Source: Chelonoidis abingdonii
Lineage: Eukaryota > Chordata > Testudines > Testudinidae
NCBI RefSeq assembly: GCF_003597395.2
Contig: NC_133771.1
Span: 44,053,162-44,117,161, forward strand
Direction of reading: 5' to 3'
DNA length: 64,000 nt
Shown here: piece by piece, positions 37,050 through 51,970 of the stretch
Layout: the number at the start of each line of letters is the position of its first letter
Numbering within the stretch: position 1 is the first letter of the stretch
Made by a program: the position numbers and the translations under genes
The notes under the pieces: model-generated
Told to the model about the DNA's origin: nothing
Databases searched by the model: none
The model's input: only the letters and a program-made list of their open reading frames with translations

Positions 37050-37640
37050 GAAGAAAAGTGTAGGTTACTTACCTTGTTCGGGAACTGAGTTCTTCAAGAT
37101 ATTTGTCTTTATATGTGTTCCACTTAAGGTGCACATGCAACCCATGTGCCTTTCATCAGAGACTTTTGGTACCAGTGACCATTAATCCAAACATGCACCC
37201 TAACTATCCTCGTGCCCTATACTGAGGATATATAGGGCAATATTGGAGAAACAACCCTCAGTTTCTTCTCCACCACAAATTCCTGTCAAGATGAGACTCT
37301 GAAGCGGAGGGGAAGGAGGGCAAGTAGTAGAGTACCCATAGGGACAAACTTCTCAAGGAACTCAAGTTGCTATACAAGGTAAGTAACTTCTCCTCCTTCT
37401 TCAAAGAATGTCTCTAGGAGTGAGCCACTTCACGTGATTCCCAAGCAATATCCTTGGAGATGGCTGCTTAGGAGCTTGGTCTAAGGCTTTTTGAAGAACA
37501 GCAGTTTCAAAGGCAGCATCTGCTCCGTGTGTGCCCATATAATAGCTCTACAAATTTCTTCAATTGGAAAATTCTTCATCAGAACTATAGAAGTAGACAA
37601 AGATCTGGTAAAATAAGCTATTAGTCTAGGAAGGTGTGAT
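37050..37640 (-). repeat. DIRS-like terminal region with inverted repeats
   Basis: AGGTTACTTACCTTGTTCGG (about 37061-37080) is mirrored by ACAAGGTAAGTAACTTCTCC (about 37373-37392). Each is followed by TTCTTCAAGA or TTCTTCAAAGA and a GTG-TTCC or GTGAGCCAC block. This fits the end structure of the DIRS-like remnant at 35934-36800. The stretch 36801-37049 joins the two and probably belongs to the same element. Confidence 0.5.
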
Positions 37641-37649
37641 GCTGTATGA

Positions 37650-38540
37650 TTGAAACATGACCATTTATATCATTAATACTGTTGCTATTAGACAATTGCA
37701 ACAAATCTTGTACAAAGTATGTAATCTAAAGTGTTAATGTAAAGGTTATGATTTGCTGAGTATGATTATCCTGTTTGTATGCATGTATAATCTTTGTATC
37801 TAAAGTTATGAATATTGACCATGTACCAGTATTTCAAATATGTTTGCTTCTGGGTTAACAGGCACAAGGTAGTTTACATCCAGTCTAGCCAGCACATTGT
37901 GAATGGACTATGCAATTTGATGGCCCATTACAGAACACAATGGGCAATAGAAAAGGCTTGTCCCCACCCATTGAGCCTTCCTGAGTATGCTTTAGCAAGA
38001 ATATGGGTAATGGCTGTCCTATGAGTATTCATGAAAGGGCATGTGACTCGCTTATGTGACCCTGGACTCCATCTTGTGCCTGTAATTTTCCACAAACTAA
38101 GACTGAGAGCATCCCCTCTGCATAGGAGCAGATATAAAAAAAGCCCCAAAACATCTCCATTTTGCCTCTTTACTGCTCTGATCTCTGGACAATGGACTTA
38201 CAGTAAAAGAAGCATTCCAATCAATGGACTGAGGACCTTCCAATCTTTTGGAAGTTACCAGAGATTTTACAAGCCAGCAGTCTGTAACATCACTGCTACA
38301 AACCTGATATAAGAACACAGACCATATACATGCAATAATGGCTATTTGACCATTTTTAATTCTCTTCTCTTATAAATAAACCTTTTAGATATTAGATTGG
38401 CAATGGTGTGATTATTGGGTAAGTTCTGAGATCTCTATTGACCTGGTTGTGTGGCTGATCTCCAGGGATCAGAAGGACCTTTTGTTTGATGAAACTGGTT
38501 TTCAATAACCACTCATCATAAAGTCTAGTGTCTGGGTGTT
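37650..38540 (+). repeat. LTR-like dispersed repeat
   Basis: AT-rich sequence starting near GCTGTATGATTGAAACATGA, with a polyadenylation-type AATAAA near 38376 and an end near ACTCATCATAAAGTCTAGTG. I recognise it as a dispersed turtle repeat resembling an LTR. No matching target duplication was found, so the borders are approximate. Confidence 0.4.
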
Positions 38541-39769
38541 TAAATAAGTGCTCAAATGCCTAAGGAGATTGCATTTTTTACTTCTTGTTAACCAGTATGG
38601 TGAGAAAGAATGTTACACCAAGCCAGTAACAAAAGTATCTCACTTTGAGGTAAGCCTGCCCTATTTCTTGCCAGTTTGTCCTAAATCTGGTATCCTGAAC
38701 TGTGACCCGCTGAGGCACGATGACAGATGGAATGAAATGAAATGAGAAAGATGCTCCACAAAGGATTGAAGGAAATATGTAAAACAGTGCAGCTGATGAT
38801 CCAGATGGTGGGACAGTTCACAACCCTGATCAAATCATCAAAACAAGTGTTTTCTCAAAGTTGAAAGCTACACTATTGTTACCATGAAGGCTGGAGATCT
38901 TTTCTTAAATAGCAGTCTCTTAAGGACTTCTGTTCTTTGAAAGGTCAGAAACTGAGCAGGATGAGATCTTTGTGCTGTCTGTGATCTACTAAATTGTCTC
39001 TTGTTTGCAGAGATACCTTTGAATCCTTCAGGAAATGTAAGGATTTGTTTGTAGATTCACTAAACTGCTTTATTCCATCAAAGGGGAAACCCTCACCAGT
39101 GTTTTGAACTTCTCTCAGGATTCCAAAGGCTTTAAGCCAGGAAGCATGGTGCATAATGACTGGTGTGGATATGGAATGGTCCATCTTATTGACCCCTGCA
39201 ATGCTGTTCTTCAAATCAGCTACTCTTCAGAGAGGATAACCCAAAATTTCTCTGGTTGGTCCTGTAGTATGTTGTCAATAAAAGAACTGACCAATTTGGT
39301 AGCCTGAGTCTGAAATCTACACAGCTGTTTTTAACACCATAGCATGAGCCTGAGTCTCTGGACCCTGGCCTCTGAGGCTCACTGCTCTGGGTTTAAAATT
39401 CAGTGTAGACATATACTAGGCCCTGAGCTACCCTTTGAGGGAGTGAGATGGGGTGATCTTTGCCTCCTTCTGGTAGGACCAGAAGCAGGCCTCATAGAAT
39501 GAACTAACAGAAAAATATATGAGGTGAATCTCTAATTTTCTCTGTTCTTTTTGACAAAGAATGACAGACAAACAGAGCCATTCTTTGGGATGTGCCCTAC
39601 CCCAAAGCAAAAAGACATCTTAAGTGACCATTGTTAAGCAGCATAACCACTTCACAAAAAGGGCAGTTCTTGAAGTTGGGAGACTTCAGTTTAGTTACAG
39701 TAATAACTCCCAGGACTATGAAAAAGAGATTCCCTCACATTAAGAGAATATTTTTGTTGTTGTATTGCC
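38541..39769. other. Intronic sequence with a small MITE fragment
   Basis: Mostly unassigned. About 39311-39415 carries CTACACAGCTGTTTTTAACA and AAAATTCAGTGTAGACATAT, a short derivative of the palindromic MITE type at 2674-2959. Confidence 0.45.
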
Positions 39770-40960
39770 AGTGGGCATCCCTACATTATTATACACTGTA
39801 GTGGAGAGGTTACCCAGCTCCTGCCCTGAAGGACTTAAAACAGCCCTGGGAGAGGGCTGTGGCAAGGGAAAGGCTGGGCTGATTGGGAAAGCAGCTACAG
39901 CTGCAGCCAGTGCAATTAGGGCCCAGCTGGCCCTTATAAGATGGCACAGGGCCAGAAGGACACACTCTCTCTCTAGCTCCCTAGAGAGGGAAGGATCTGG
40001 CTGCCGGGAATCTGAGAAGGGTACCTAGAGTGGAGCAGTGCTGGGGAAGGGCAAAGGGAGCTGGGGAGCTCCAACCTAGCAAAGCCCCAAGCTTCAGGCC
40101 AAGTTAAGGGCCCACAAAGGGTACTAGGGCTGCAGAGAGGAACCCAGAAATAGGCAGAGGCAGCTGGTCTGACCCACCTTGCCGATGATGATTGGTTTAC
40201 AGACTGCAGTCTGCCCCAGGGAGCAGGGGCTAGTTGATGACTGGCAGTAGCCACTGAGTCAAGGTGGGGTTAGGAGGTTGGGGTTTCCCCTGGGTGTGGA
40301 GACGCAGATTGTGGGTTACTACAGGGGCAGAACCCTAACATAGAAGGGCACCAGGGTCTGGGAGGGACACGGGGGCCAGTGGCAGGCAAGACACTGGCCT
40401 GCAGAGGGCGCTTCGGGCTGGAAAGAGCTGATTCCCTAGACAACCAGCAGGAAGCACCATGCCAGTGAGTCGTCTCCTTGCTAGAAGTGGGTGGGAGCTG
40501 AGAAGGGTACCTGAGGTGGAGCAGTGCTGGGGAAGGGCAGAGGGAGCTGGGGAGCTCCAGCCTAGTAAAATCCCAGGCTGCAGGCCTTGCTAAAAAGGCC
40601 AAAAGGGTACTAGGCCTGCAGAGTTGCCCAGAGACAGGCAAAGGCAGAAGGCTCTAACCCTTCTGGCCGATGATGAGTGGTTTACAGACTGCAGTCTGCC
40701 CCTGTGAATGGGGGCTAGATGGGACTAGCAGTAGCCATTGAGGCAAGGTGGGGATAGTGGGTTGGGGGTTCCCCTGGATGGGGAGACCCAGATTGTGAGT
40801 TACTGCTGGGAGCAGAACCCTGACGTAGAAGAGACACGGGGACCAGTCGCAGGTGAGACACCAGCCTGCAGAGGGCACTCTGGGCTGGAAGAGCTAATTC
40901 CTAGGACAAGCAGCAGGAGAGGCCGCGTCGGTGAGTCGCTGTCCCACCACATACACGAAC
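39770..40960 (+). repeat. LTR-like repeat with a 486-bp tandem duplication
   Basis: GC-rich sequence with a TATA-like CCTTATAAGATGGC near 39935. The segment beginning GAGAAGGGTACCT at 40014 recurs at 40500, a period of 486 bp. Both copies contain GAGCAGTGCTGGGGAAGGGC, a GGTTTACAGACTGCAGTCTG palindrome and an AGCAGGA-GTGAGTCG end. I recognise the family as an LTR-type turtle repeat; flanking duplications were not found. Confidence 0.6.
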
Positions 40961-43399
40961 AGAAACTTCAATAACTATGTACAAATAAGATTAATTGTTT
41001 TGCACAGTATCCAGGGATGTGGACACTGCGGGCTTCCATTTTGCAGCCACAGGTGGTAAGAACTAACAAAAGGGCTGTTGGGCCTGCTCTGCCCTTTATG
41101 CTCTTGAGGATGTAGGGGGAGGATGGGAGGACACTCTGGGTACAGGACAGCTACAAACACTGCTGGCCAAAAGAATCCAATGTCATGTACGTGGAGTAAG
41201 ATGGGCATCAGAAGTGAAACGCACATGGACAGTCACCGAAAGAAGATTATTAAATTGCAATAGGCCACTTGTACCTCTAAAAGTAGAGCTGAGTGGAGAA
41301 AGGGAATTTAGTTTCTTCTTAGGAGTTGCACTAGGGGAGGACAGTCTTAGGCATAGATTTCCATATGTGATGGGGCAGCTTCCCTAAAAACTGTTTAACC
41401 ATCCAAAGAAGGATTCCCCTTGCAACAGCTCCATTGACCCTGGTACAAAAAACATGCTTCTGGTAAATGGAGGCATCATCAATTCAGCCTTATTTCGTGA
41501 TGATTCTTGGTTGCCAGAAGGACATGGCCGTAGAAGTTTTTGGCAAACAGCACCCAACTTACCCAAGAACTCTGGGATGAAAATCTTAGAGCTACTTTTG
41601 CACTCTACCTCCTAAACTGGGCTGAATGCAGCAGCTGCAGCCTGGGATCTGTGCCTTAGGTACCAGTAAGGGTTCAGTAAGGGACCAGACAGAGGCTACA
41701 CTGAGGACTCATGCATCCTACCTGTTCCCATTCTTCTAGATTCACTTTTCGGGCAATACTTGGCCTTCTCTATATCGTCGAACATAGGGTGAGGTTGTGG
41801 CCATTTCCTACACTCCCACACCTCCAACCTACCTCACACACAGATGAGTGGGTTTTCTACCAGCAGGTGCCCAGCTCTCTGATTTCTGTCATCAGAGTCC
41901 AACATAAATTTAGGGAAAATTTGGCTCTAAAATTCAAAATACCATTTTGGTGTTTATTAAACAAATCCTTTTCTTGACAGAGATACCAGTTTCTCCCTTT
42001 GAAAAAGTGGGAAACATTGACACACCCTCCCATTCCTCTTTTCTAATATCTCCCACTTTCCTTATATCCCTCAATATCTATACTATATTTTGCAAAGCAT
42101 ATACAGTATAGGACCCAATTCTGATTTCCTTATTCACAGGAGTAGCCTCATTGATGTGAATAAGAAACCACACAAAAGTAAGGCAATTACATTTTGGCCC
42201 TTTAATCATTAAATCAATGGAACTATTTGTGGGGTAACCAACTATTCAGTGGAGTAACAATTGCACAGCCAGGCCACAAAAGTAAACAGTTATTGCTAGC
42301 ATCAAAACTAGAACGTAATCATGAAAGTCAAAACTTGGAAGTTATATAACCAAACTCAGTTATGTGATAACTTCAAGCACTGTCCAATGTCTAGAAGTCA
42401 GAAACATAAATATGAAGTAGTAATTTAGGATATGCCAGATAATTTAGATCCGTTACGTATTTTTGTGCCTTGTAAAATATAAGAGTAATTATTAAAAAGT
42501 GGGGAGGGGCATAAAAACTATGCCCATAGGTACATTAAAAATATGAAAGTAGATTTTCAAAGTATTATTTCTCAATGGGACTATTTAGAGAGGTAAGTGA
42601 GGCAAAACAAACCTTCTGTAATCATAGGTCTGGATCTTTGTTGCAACATTATTACAGTTACGGATTTGTAGTTGTAGGTCTTGTTGGAGCCCTAGGCATA
42701 GCAGAAAGAGTGAATGAAAGTAGGCCTGGCTTTGGTAGAATAGTAACACACTAGATGTCAGCTCATCAAGTAAGCACTTTCCTGATGAGAGAGGATGGTA
42801 CCAGAAAACCCAGAGTTTTCAAGTAGCTGTGTAAACAAATTCCACACGAGATGGTACAAGAACACACCAGCCCCTCATAAGATAAAGAGGGGATTCCAGG
42901 GTAATGGATGAAAATGTTTTGTTTGAACTAGCAGATTCAAGGATGGTAGCAATATATAGATGGTAATATGTAACTTGTCTGAATCAATGTATAAAAGGAG
43001 AAGTCATAGGAGGGGCATCTTTGTACAAGTCTAGGGGACAGCTTCGTGGTGTGCTGACTGAATTAGTACCATTGTCGCAAGCATACATGTGTTAGTGTAC
43101 CTGTAACCATTGAGCCAGGGCAATAGTACTGTGCTTTGTCGACAAACCTAACCTATGGTCTTTCTTTATGAACAACATCAAGGTCTGCTGAATCTGCCAT
43201 CTGCACTCACTGCTAGTGCAGCTAGCACTGGCTCCAGGAACAGCAGCACTTACCAGCCTTAACAATACTCCGCAGCACTAACAGTAGTATAGCTCTTCGT
43301 TTCTCAAATGAGCAAAGAAAATACTTTTGAATGAAATTAACACTGTTAAATACATTTTTTCATGTATGAATGTCAATGCATCATGGAATTTTCAGAAGC
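40961..43399. other. Intron between the CUB exons, unassigned
   Basis: Non-coding. About 42720-43200 has a TATAAAAGG box (about 42992) followed by a possible R/U5-like stretch, so it could be an LTR, but no ends were found. Confidence 0.35.
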
Positions 43400-44525
43400 C
43401 TTTACGAAATTTTTAGCACTAACTTCCAGTGATCTGCCATACACATCCATCCATCTCCTCGCTGGTTATCCCCTACGATGATGACCTTCCACCATTCTTT
43501 CAGTAACTTTCTCAAAGCTATTTCCAACCTGTACGCCTAATATGACCAAAGCACATAATTTTGTAGCTTTGATTTCCAACATCAGGGTCTATTTCTCTCC
43601 AATAATATTTCTAATATAAGCAGTCATCTTTGTTTCCATCCAGGAGATATGCAAGAGTCTTCAGCAGCGCCACATTTCAATTGTTCAGTTTTCTTCTTGT
43701 CTAAAGCATTAACATCCCATGATTTACATCCATACATCTCTACAGTAAAAAATAAGGCTTTTCACTAGAAACACCTTCGTACATTTTGAGATGCCATGTT
43801 TCTTCCACATTTTCTTACAGAAGTCAATAGCTGAGCGAACCATCCCTAGTCGTCTTCTGATTTCTTTGGGATAGCCTTGTTGGCTGGATATATATGATCT
43901 GAGACAATTAAATGTATCTACTTTTATACAGCTTGTCTGTTAATCATGATGTTGTCTTGCATCCTGTTTTTGCTAGTATCAATGTAAATACATTTTGATT
44001 TAATCACATTCAGGAGTAGCCCATATTCCTCACTAATTGTTTTTACATACTTCAACATTTGTTGCATTGCATCAGTAGTTGCAGCAAAGAATGTTGTGCT
44101 ATCAGCAGATCTGATGGCAATGGAAATCCCAGCTCCTTTATCAAAACATTCCGAGGCTTGTCTCATAATAAATTAGGTATCTAGATTAAAGAGGCTTGGG
44201 GCAAAATACATCCTTGTTTCACATCCAGACCAGTGCTGCCTACTACTGTTCACACCGTGGTCTGCTGGTGGTAGTAGAGACTTGTGATGAGTTCAATGAG
44301 GTGCTCTGAAATCCCCATACCAGCCACTATCCTCAAAAGTTAGTCATGTTGGATGGTATCAAACACTTCTGTGTAGTCAATAAAGTACATGATCAATGGA
44401 TGATTATACTCCTCACATTTTTCAATGATGAGATGGATATTCATTATTTGGTCATTCTTAATTAGTATTATTGCACAGGTTAACAAAATGGAAAAGCAAA
44501 ACCTTAAGAATAAAAGGGGCATCCA
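43400..44525 (-). pseudogene. Non-LTR retrotransposon reverse transcriptase remnant
   Basis: Read on minus from about 44522: IIEKCEEYNHPLIMYFIDYT then EVFDTIQHD (RT motif A region), MGISEHLIELITSLYYHQQT, VKQGCILPQASLI (motif B), IRSADSTTFFAATTDAMQQM (motif C, where the usual YADD reads SADS) and YGLLLNVIKSKC. Stops interrupt it, and the catalytic aspartate pair is lost. The 3' part (about 43400-43800) resembles the end of RTE- or R4-type elements. The clade is uncertain. Confidence 0.75.
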
Positions 44526-47484
<2,959 letters not shown>

Positions 47485-48588
47485 CACCTCTACCCCGATA
47501 TAACGCAACCCGATATAAGGCGGATTCGCATACAATGAGGTAAAGCTCTGACGTGCTGCTCTGAGCAGCGTGTTAACGGTGCCGGGCCAGGCCCGAGGGT
47601 TCGATAAGGGACAGAGGGTCTCGGAGGTGGTCAGGGGGTCCCCCTCCCAAGGCAGGAGCTGTGGCAGGGCACTTTTGGGGACCTCACAGTCCCAGAGTGG
47701 CCCAGGAGATTAGCTGGGAGACGAGAGCAGCCGCTCCGCTTCCCTCACTCCGGCCCCAGCCGTGTCGCTTGGGGGAGGGGGGTTGGGGGAAAAGATCCCC
47801 CCCGCAATCACCAGCAGTGGCGGAAGCAGAGCTGCCTAGCCCCAGCCCGCTCTACTCCGCCAGCCCCCAGCCGCAGCTCTCCGCTTCCCGCTGCAGGTGA
47901 GTACGGGGGGTATCCTTTCCCCAACCTCCCTGCACTCATCTGCGGTGGGAAGCAGAGTACCGCGGCTGGGGGCTGGCAGAGTGGAGCAGGCTGGGGCCGG
48001 GCTGCTCCGCTTCCCGCCATCGGTGAGTGCAAAGGGCATCCTTTACCCAACCTCCCTGCACTCACCGGCAGCGGCAGGAAGCAGAGCAGCCCAGTCCCAG
48101 CCGTGGTGCTCCACTTCCCGCCGCAGGTGAGTGCAGGACCTTTCCCCAGCCGCCCCCCAGCAACATGGCTGGGGCAAGGAAACCAGAGTGGGCTGAGGCC
48201 ACGTCACTCCACTTCCTGCCGCAGGTTGCGGGGGGCCGGGGGTGGGCTTTCTCCAACCTCCCTGCACTCACCGACGGTGGGAAGTGGAGTACCGCAGCTG
48301 GGAGCTGGAAGACTGGAGTGGACTGGTGCTGGGCTGCTCTGCTTCCCGCCGCTGCCGGTGACTGCCTGGCCTGTCAGGGGGCGCGGGTGGATAGGGGTCG
48401 GAGCAGTCAGGGGACAGGGTGGTTGGGTAGGGGATGGGGCCTGGGGGTGATTAGAGATGGGGGTCTCTGGAGGGGGTGGTCAGGGAACAAGGAAGGGGGG
48501 GCAAAGCAAGTTTGATATAAGTGGTCTCACCTATAAAGCGGTGAGATTTTATGTCTCCTGAGGACCCCATTATATCCTGGTAGAGGAG
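47485..48588. mobile_element. Tc1/mariner-like non-autonomous element filled with a minisatellite
   Basis: The left end CACCTCTACCCCGATATAAC matches the reverse of the right end, CTCCTCTACCAGGATATAAT (16 of 20 identical). TA flanks both ends (47483-47484 and 48589-48590), the target of Tc1/mariner elements. The subterminal parts keep CGATATAAGGCGGATTCG and TTGATATAAGTGGTCTCACC. The interior is GC-rich and made of diverged tandem units. No transposase is present. Confidence 0.75.
47870..48365. repeat. GC-rich minisatellite inside the mariner-like element
   Basis: The block CTCCGCTTCCCGC (or a variant) recurs at about 47879, 48007, 48111, 48208 and 48336, spacings of roughly 128, 104, 97 and 128 bp. 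Several copies are followed by GCAGGTGAGTG-type sequence. The complementary halves TGCACTCACC and GGGAAGCAGAG recur between them, so each unit can pair with itself. Confidence 0.7.
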
Positions 48589-48590
48589 TA

Positions 48591-49111
48591 TAACTTCATA
48601 TATTTCTGAATTTATCATTTAATTTAACATTATGAATTTCATTTAAATTAGTATTTATCCAGTGAAGAATCACTGCAGATGACTTTTTTGGTAAATAATT
48701 AACAAAAATTCTGGCAGTATACTGAGGAAGTCTTGTCTCATGTAGAAAGTTCAGGTACCCTATACAAACTTTTCCACAAAGAGGGGTCTGCTCAGATAAA
48801 GATTGATACGAAAATACTCCTTGAGGAATACATATATCTTTGTTTCCTTAGGCTTAATTCATGTTGCCTCTCTATCTTCTGCAAAGAACTAAAACACATT
48901 GGCTGTAAATTACTTATTAAAAAATAATATACCTACAGTAATCAAATGATAACCAGGAGGACATACACGATACCAGTAGGTATTACCAACAAAACAGGTA
49001 TAGTCCTGCAGTATTAATATCTATGAAGTAATATAAAATTAACACTGAACTAACCTCAAAAAGCAATAACAACTGTAAACCTATTAAATATCATTCCCAG
49101 TTAGGAAGTAT
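48591..49111. other. Intronic sequence without a recognised gene
   Basis: AT-rich non-coding DNA, with nothing recognised. Confidence 0.5.
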
Positions 49112-49313
49112 CAGAGGGGTAGCTTTGTTAGTCTGGATCTGTAAAAGCAGTAAAGAGTCCTTTGGCACCTTACAGACTAACAGACGTATTGCAGCATGAG
49201 CTTTCGTGGGTGAATACCCACCTTGGCGGATGCATGCATTCACTCACAAAAGCTCATGCTTCAATATGTCTGTTAGTCTGCAAGGTACCACAGGACTCTT
49301 TACTGCTTTTACC
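49112..49313. mobile_element. Two inverted Penelope-type 3' ends
   Basis: The left half (49112-49233) is a Penelope-type tail on minus and the right half (49230-49313) is one on plus. AAAGCAGTAAAGAGTCCTTT and TACAGACTAACAGACGTATT on the left are mirrored by ATATGTCTGTTAGTCTGCAA and GACTCTTTACTGCTTTT on the right. The result is a head-to-head inverted repeat of about 85 bp per arm. The tail at 28491-28650 is the same family. Confidence 0.75.
49194..49233 (-). ncRNA. Decayed hammerhead-like motif
   Basis: Read on minus: GCAT, CCGCCAAG in place of CTGACGAA, a perfect GTGGGT-ATTC-ACCCAC stem II, GAAA, GCTC and ATGC. The fold is kept but the CUGANGA box has three or more changes, so it should not cleave. 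In the right half the core and stem II are deleted. Confidence 0.5.
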
Positions 49314-50744
49314 AATTAGGAAAATGACTTGTATAAAGAATTATTATTTTAATGGGGAAGAAACCATGATCATTATTATTTCTTAGCAGCCACTGTGTAC
49401 AAGAGGCTTTATTGAAAATGTGTCTAGACACATTTCCTACCCCAAAGAGTATACAATCTAAAGGTAGACATGACGACAACCAAGAGCTGGAAATAATAGA
49501 TGGGGAAGTATGAGGATTCTTGATGAGGATTCAAAAAATAAGTTTACCAAATTCTTATGACTCCTTTGTTTTCCAAAATATGTTCCACAATATTTACAAG
49601 CATACCCTCTTCCCTGACCCCTCTAATTTAATAAAATCACAGTCTAGGCAAAGTTCCCCTTAACCAGATCCCACTACATCATCACCATCATGTAAAATTG
49701 CAGAGGCATGGTCTTCTTGCCAGTTGAGTACCATCTGAATTACTCTTTAGCAAGGTACTTAAGGTGGTCTGGTTGTATATTCAGTTTATGTCCACCGTTG
49801 ACAGTCTTATTGTGCCACCAAAGCTTTTGGCATCCAGGTCATTGTCAGCTATGTAGAGGTATTGCTTGGTACACAAACTTTGGAATTCATTGGTCTTCCG
49901 TTCTATGTCTATCACAGTTCAGGGCAACTGTACCTGTATTATCCCTCAGTGATCCAGCAGGGGGAACCCACTCTCATGCTTCCAGCTGCCCAGCTCTTGC
50001 TTCTCTTGGGTGAAAAGACATGTATTTATCCCTTCCAACCAAGGCATTTCAAGGCTGAAGAGTTTCCAGCCTATCCTATGATATTCTCAGCAAAATACAG
50101 CCTAAGGAGGTTTTTGCCTTCTCTTCAGAGATGGCACAGTGTAATTTTCACAGTTAAGCTACCACATAGCTATTTCTAAGGAAGCACATTTTATTCTTAT
50201 GATACAAAAAATAGAGAGGACTTATTAAAAAAACAATAAAAAAATACACACACATGCTAATAATCTTACTAGAGAACACCCAAACTCCAACATGGTTTCT
50301 GGTTGATGATTAGTAGTTTTTCCTATGGTCACAAGTTCAACACAACTTCAGCTAAAAACAAACAACTTCAGGAGTAAGAGAGCCATTCATTTATCCAGTT
50401 TGGCTCTTTGAATAGGTCATCAGCAAGACAATGGGTCCACACTCCAGGGTGAAGCTTCAGAGAAGTTGATAAACAGAGGAATTATATTAGCATATCCATT
50501 CCTCCTAGAGATTTCCTGGGAAATTCACTTAATTTCAAAAGTTCACAATTTCAAAAAGCTCGTTAAAGTTCCTAACATTTTGCAGAGATTGCATTCGTTC
50601 TTTCTTCCTCCTAAAGAAGTTCTATACAATCATACAATGGTACACAAACATTTTAAAAAATGGACTTCCAAAATACTTAAAATTAATTCAGCAAGATTTA
50701 AATTCATAAGGTTTGTCCAGGATATTGTCATAACTGCAACAATG
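49314..50744. other. Intronic sequence, possible old repeat fragments
   Basis: About 49390-49500 resembles a dispersed amniote repeat (CCCAAAGAGTATACAATCTA). The rest is unassigned. Confidence 0.4.
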
Positions 50745-51520
50745 TCCATATCATGGAAGCTGCTGAAACAAAACCCATGCTGACTGAGACAGTTGCTGGA
50801 TTAGGCTTTGAATATCCTCTTTTCTGATCACGGTCTGACTCTTGAGATGGAGCATCTGAGGAAGACAACAAGAACTGAAAATGTCAGTCCGGTGTTCTTC
50901 AGCCTTCCTCAGCACCCACGTTTCACTTCCATACAATAGAGTTGCCATAACCATGAGTTTTTAAATCCTCTGCAGCCTAAAAAGTTTGATGTCATGATGT
51001 CCCCACAGAGGTTGCTGAAGGGCTCAAAACATGACAGCAGCTGCTGCTTATGCAAGTGTCTGCATCTGTATATCATCTTCCAGTACTGTCTATGATTCTA
51101 CCCAAATATTTCACAACTGCCATCTGCTCGATGCCCTATCTAAATAGGTTAATACTAAAATGGTTGTAATCTGGAGCTGGAGTCTGCTTGATAGTAATGG
51201 CCAACGGCTTAGTTTCATCCAGATTAATAACCAGACCAATTTGTGCTGCTTCTTTCCTGACAAAATCAGCCATGAGCTGTAGTGATTCAACAAACTTATC
51301 CAACAAGACGAAGTCGCTGACATATACAAGAATTCAAATGAGAATGGTCTTCAGCTCAGTGACACCAACAGGTGCCTCTTCAAGTTTCTCCATCGACCAA
51401 TCCAGGCTAATACTGAACAACGATGATGACATAACCAGCCTTGCCAAACTTTCGTGGACACAGGAAACCATTTGTGTATGCATCAGAGCGATGTGAAACT
51501 CCCTGAATGGCAACAACAGT
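50745..51520 (-). pseudogene. Second non-LTR retrotransposon reverse transcriptase remnant
   Basis: On minus: SLDWSMEKLEEAPVGVTELK, then YVSDFVLLDKFVESLQLMAD (motif C region, VSDF instead of YADD), FVRKEAAQIGLVINLDETKP, VVKYLGRIIDSTGR (the usual YLG block) and LLYGSETWVLRKAEEH near the C-terminus. Stops and shifts separate the blocks. The order is that of the reverse transcriptase and its C-terminal part in RTE/Jockey-type elements. It differs from the copy at 43.4-44.5 kb in wording, so it is a separate family or subfamily. Confidence 0.75.
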
Positions 51521-51774
51521 CACTCGTCTTCCATATGAAGTTCAAGCTCCTTGAAGCCACCACCTATTAACTTCATCGTTACTTACATCTATGCAAATAC
51601 CACCTATAGCCCTCTTCTCTTTATGTTCCACCCATGCTTCACTCCACAATATTCCCTTTGTCTTTATGATTTTAGGACCTCATCCAGCAAACACTAACGG
51701 ATATAGTAATTACTATTGGGAGTAATCCCTATAGTCTTAATGACAAGGAGTTTTTTAGGTAAATTAGGAAAAAA

Positions 51775-51970
51775 GAATCCTGACAATGGTTCACCAAATG
51801 TCATGGTGGATTCTTAATCACTGAAAATTTTCAAATCAAGATCAGATTTTTTTCCTAAAAGATATGTTCTAGGAATTATTTTGGGGAAGTTTATGACCTG
51901 TGTTATACTGAAAGTCAGACTAGATGATTATTAAGGTCCCATCAGGCCTTGGAATCTATGATTCTATAAA
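51775..51970 (+). mobile_element. CR1-type LINE 3' end
   Basis: The blocks GGTGGATTCTTAATCACTGA, TTATTTTGGGGAAGTTTATG, GTCAGACTAGATGATTATTA and GGCCTTGGAATCTATGATTC in order are the 3' end of a CR1-like LINE, closing near ATTCTATAAA. Confidence 0.85.

Noticed and set aside
40270..40878. Minus frames of 123 and 74 codons
   Set aside because: They lie in the tandem LTR-like repeat and repeat each other because the DNA is duplicated.
47808..48515. Long GC-rich frames on both strands (up to 162 codons)
   Set aside because: They are by-products of the GC-rich minisatellite inside the mariner-like element; composition is proline, serine and glycine rich with no domain.
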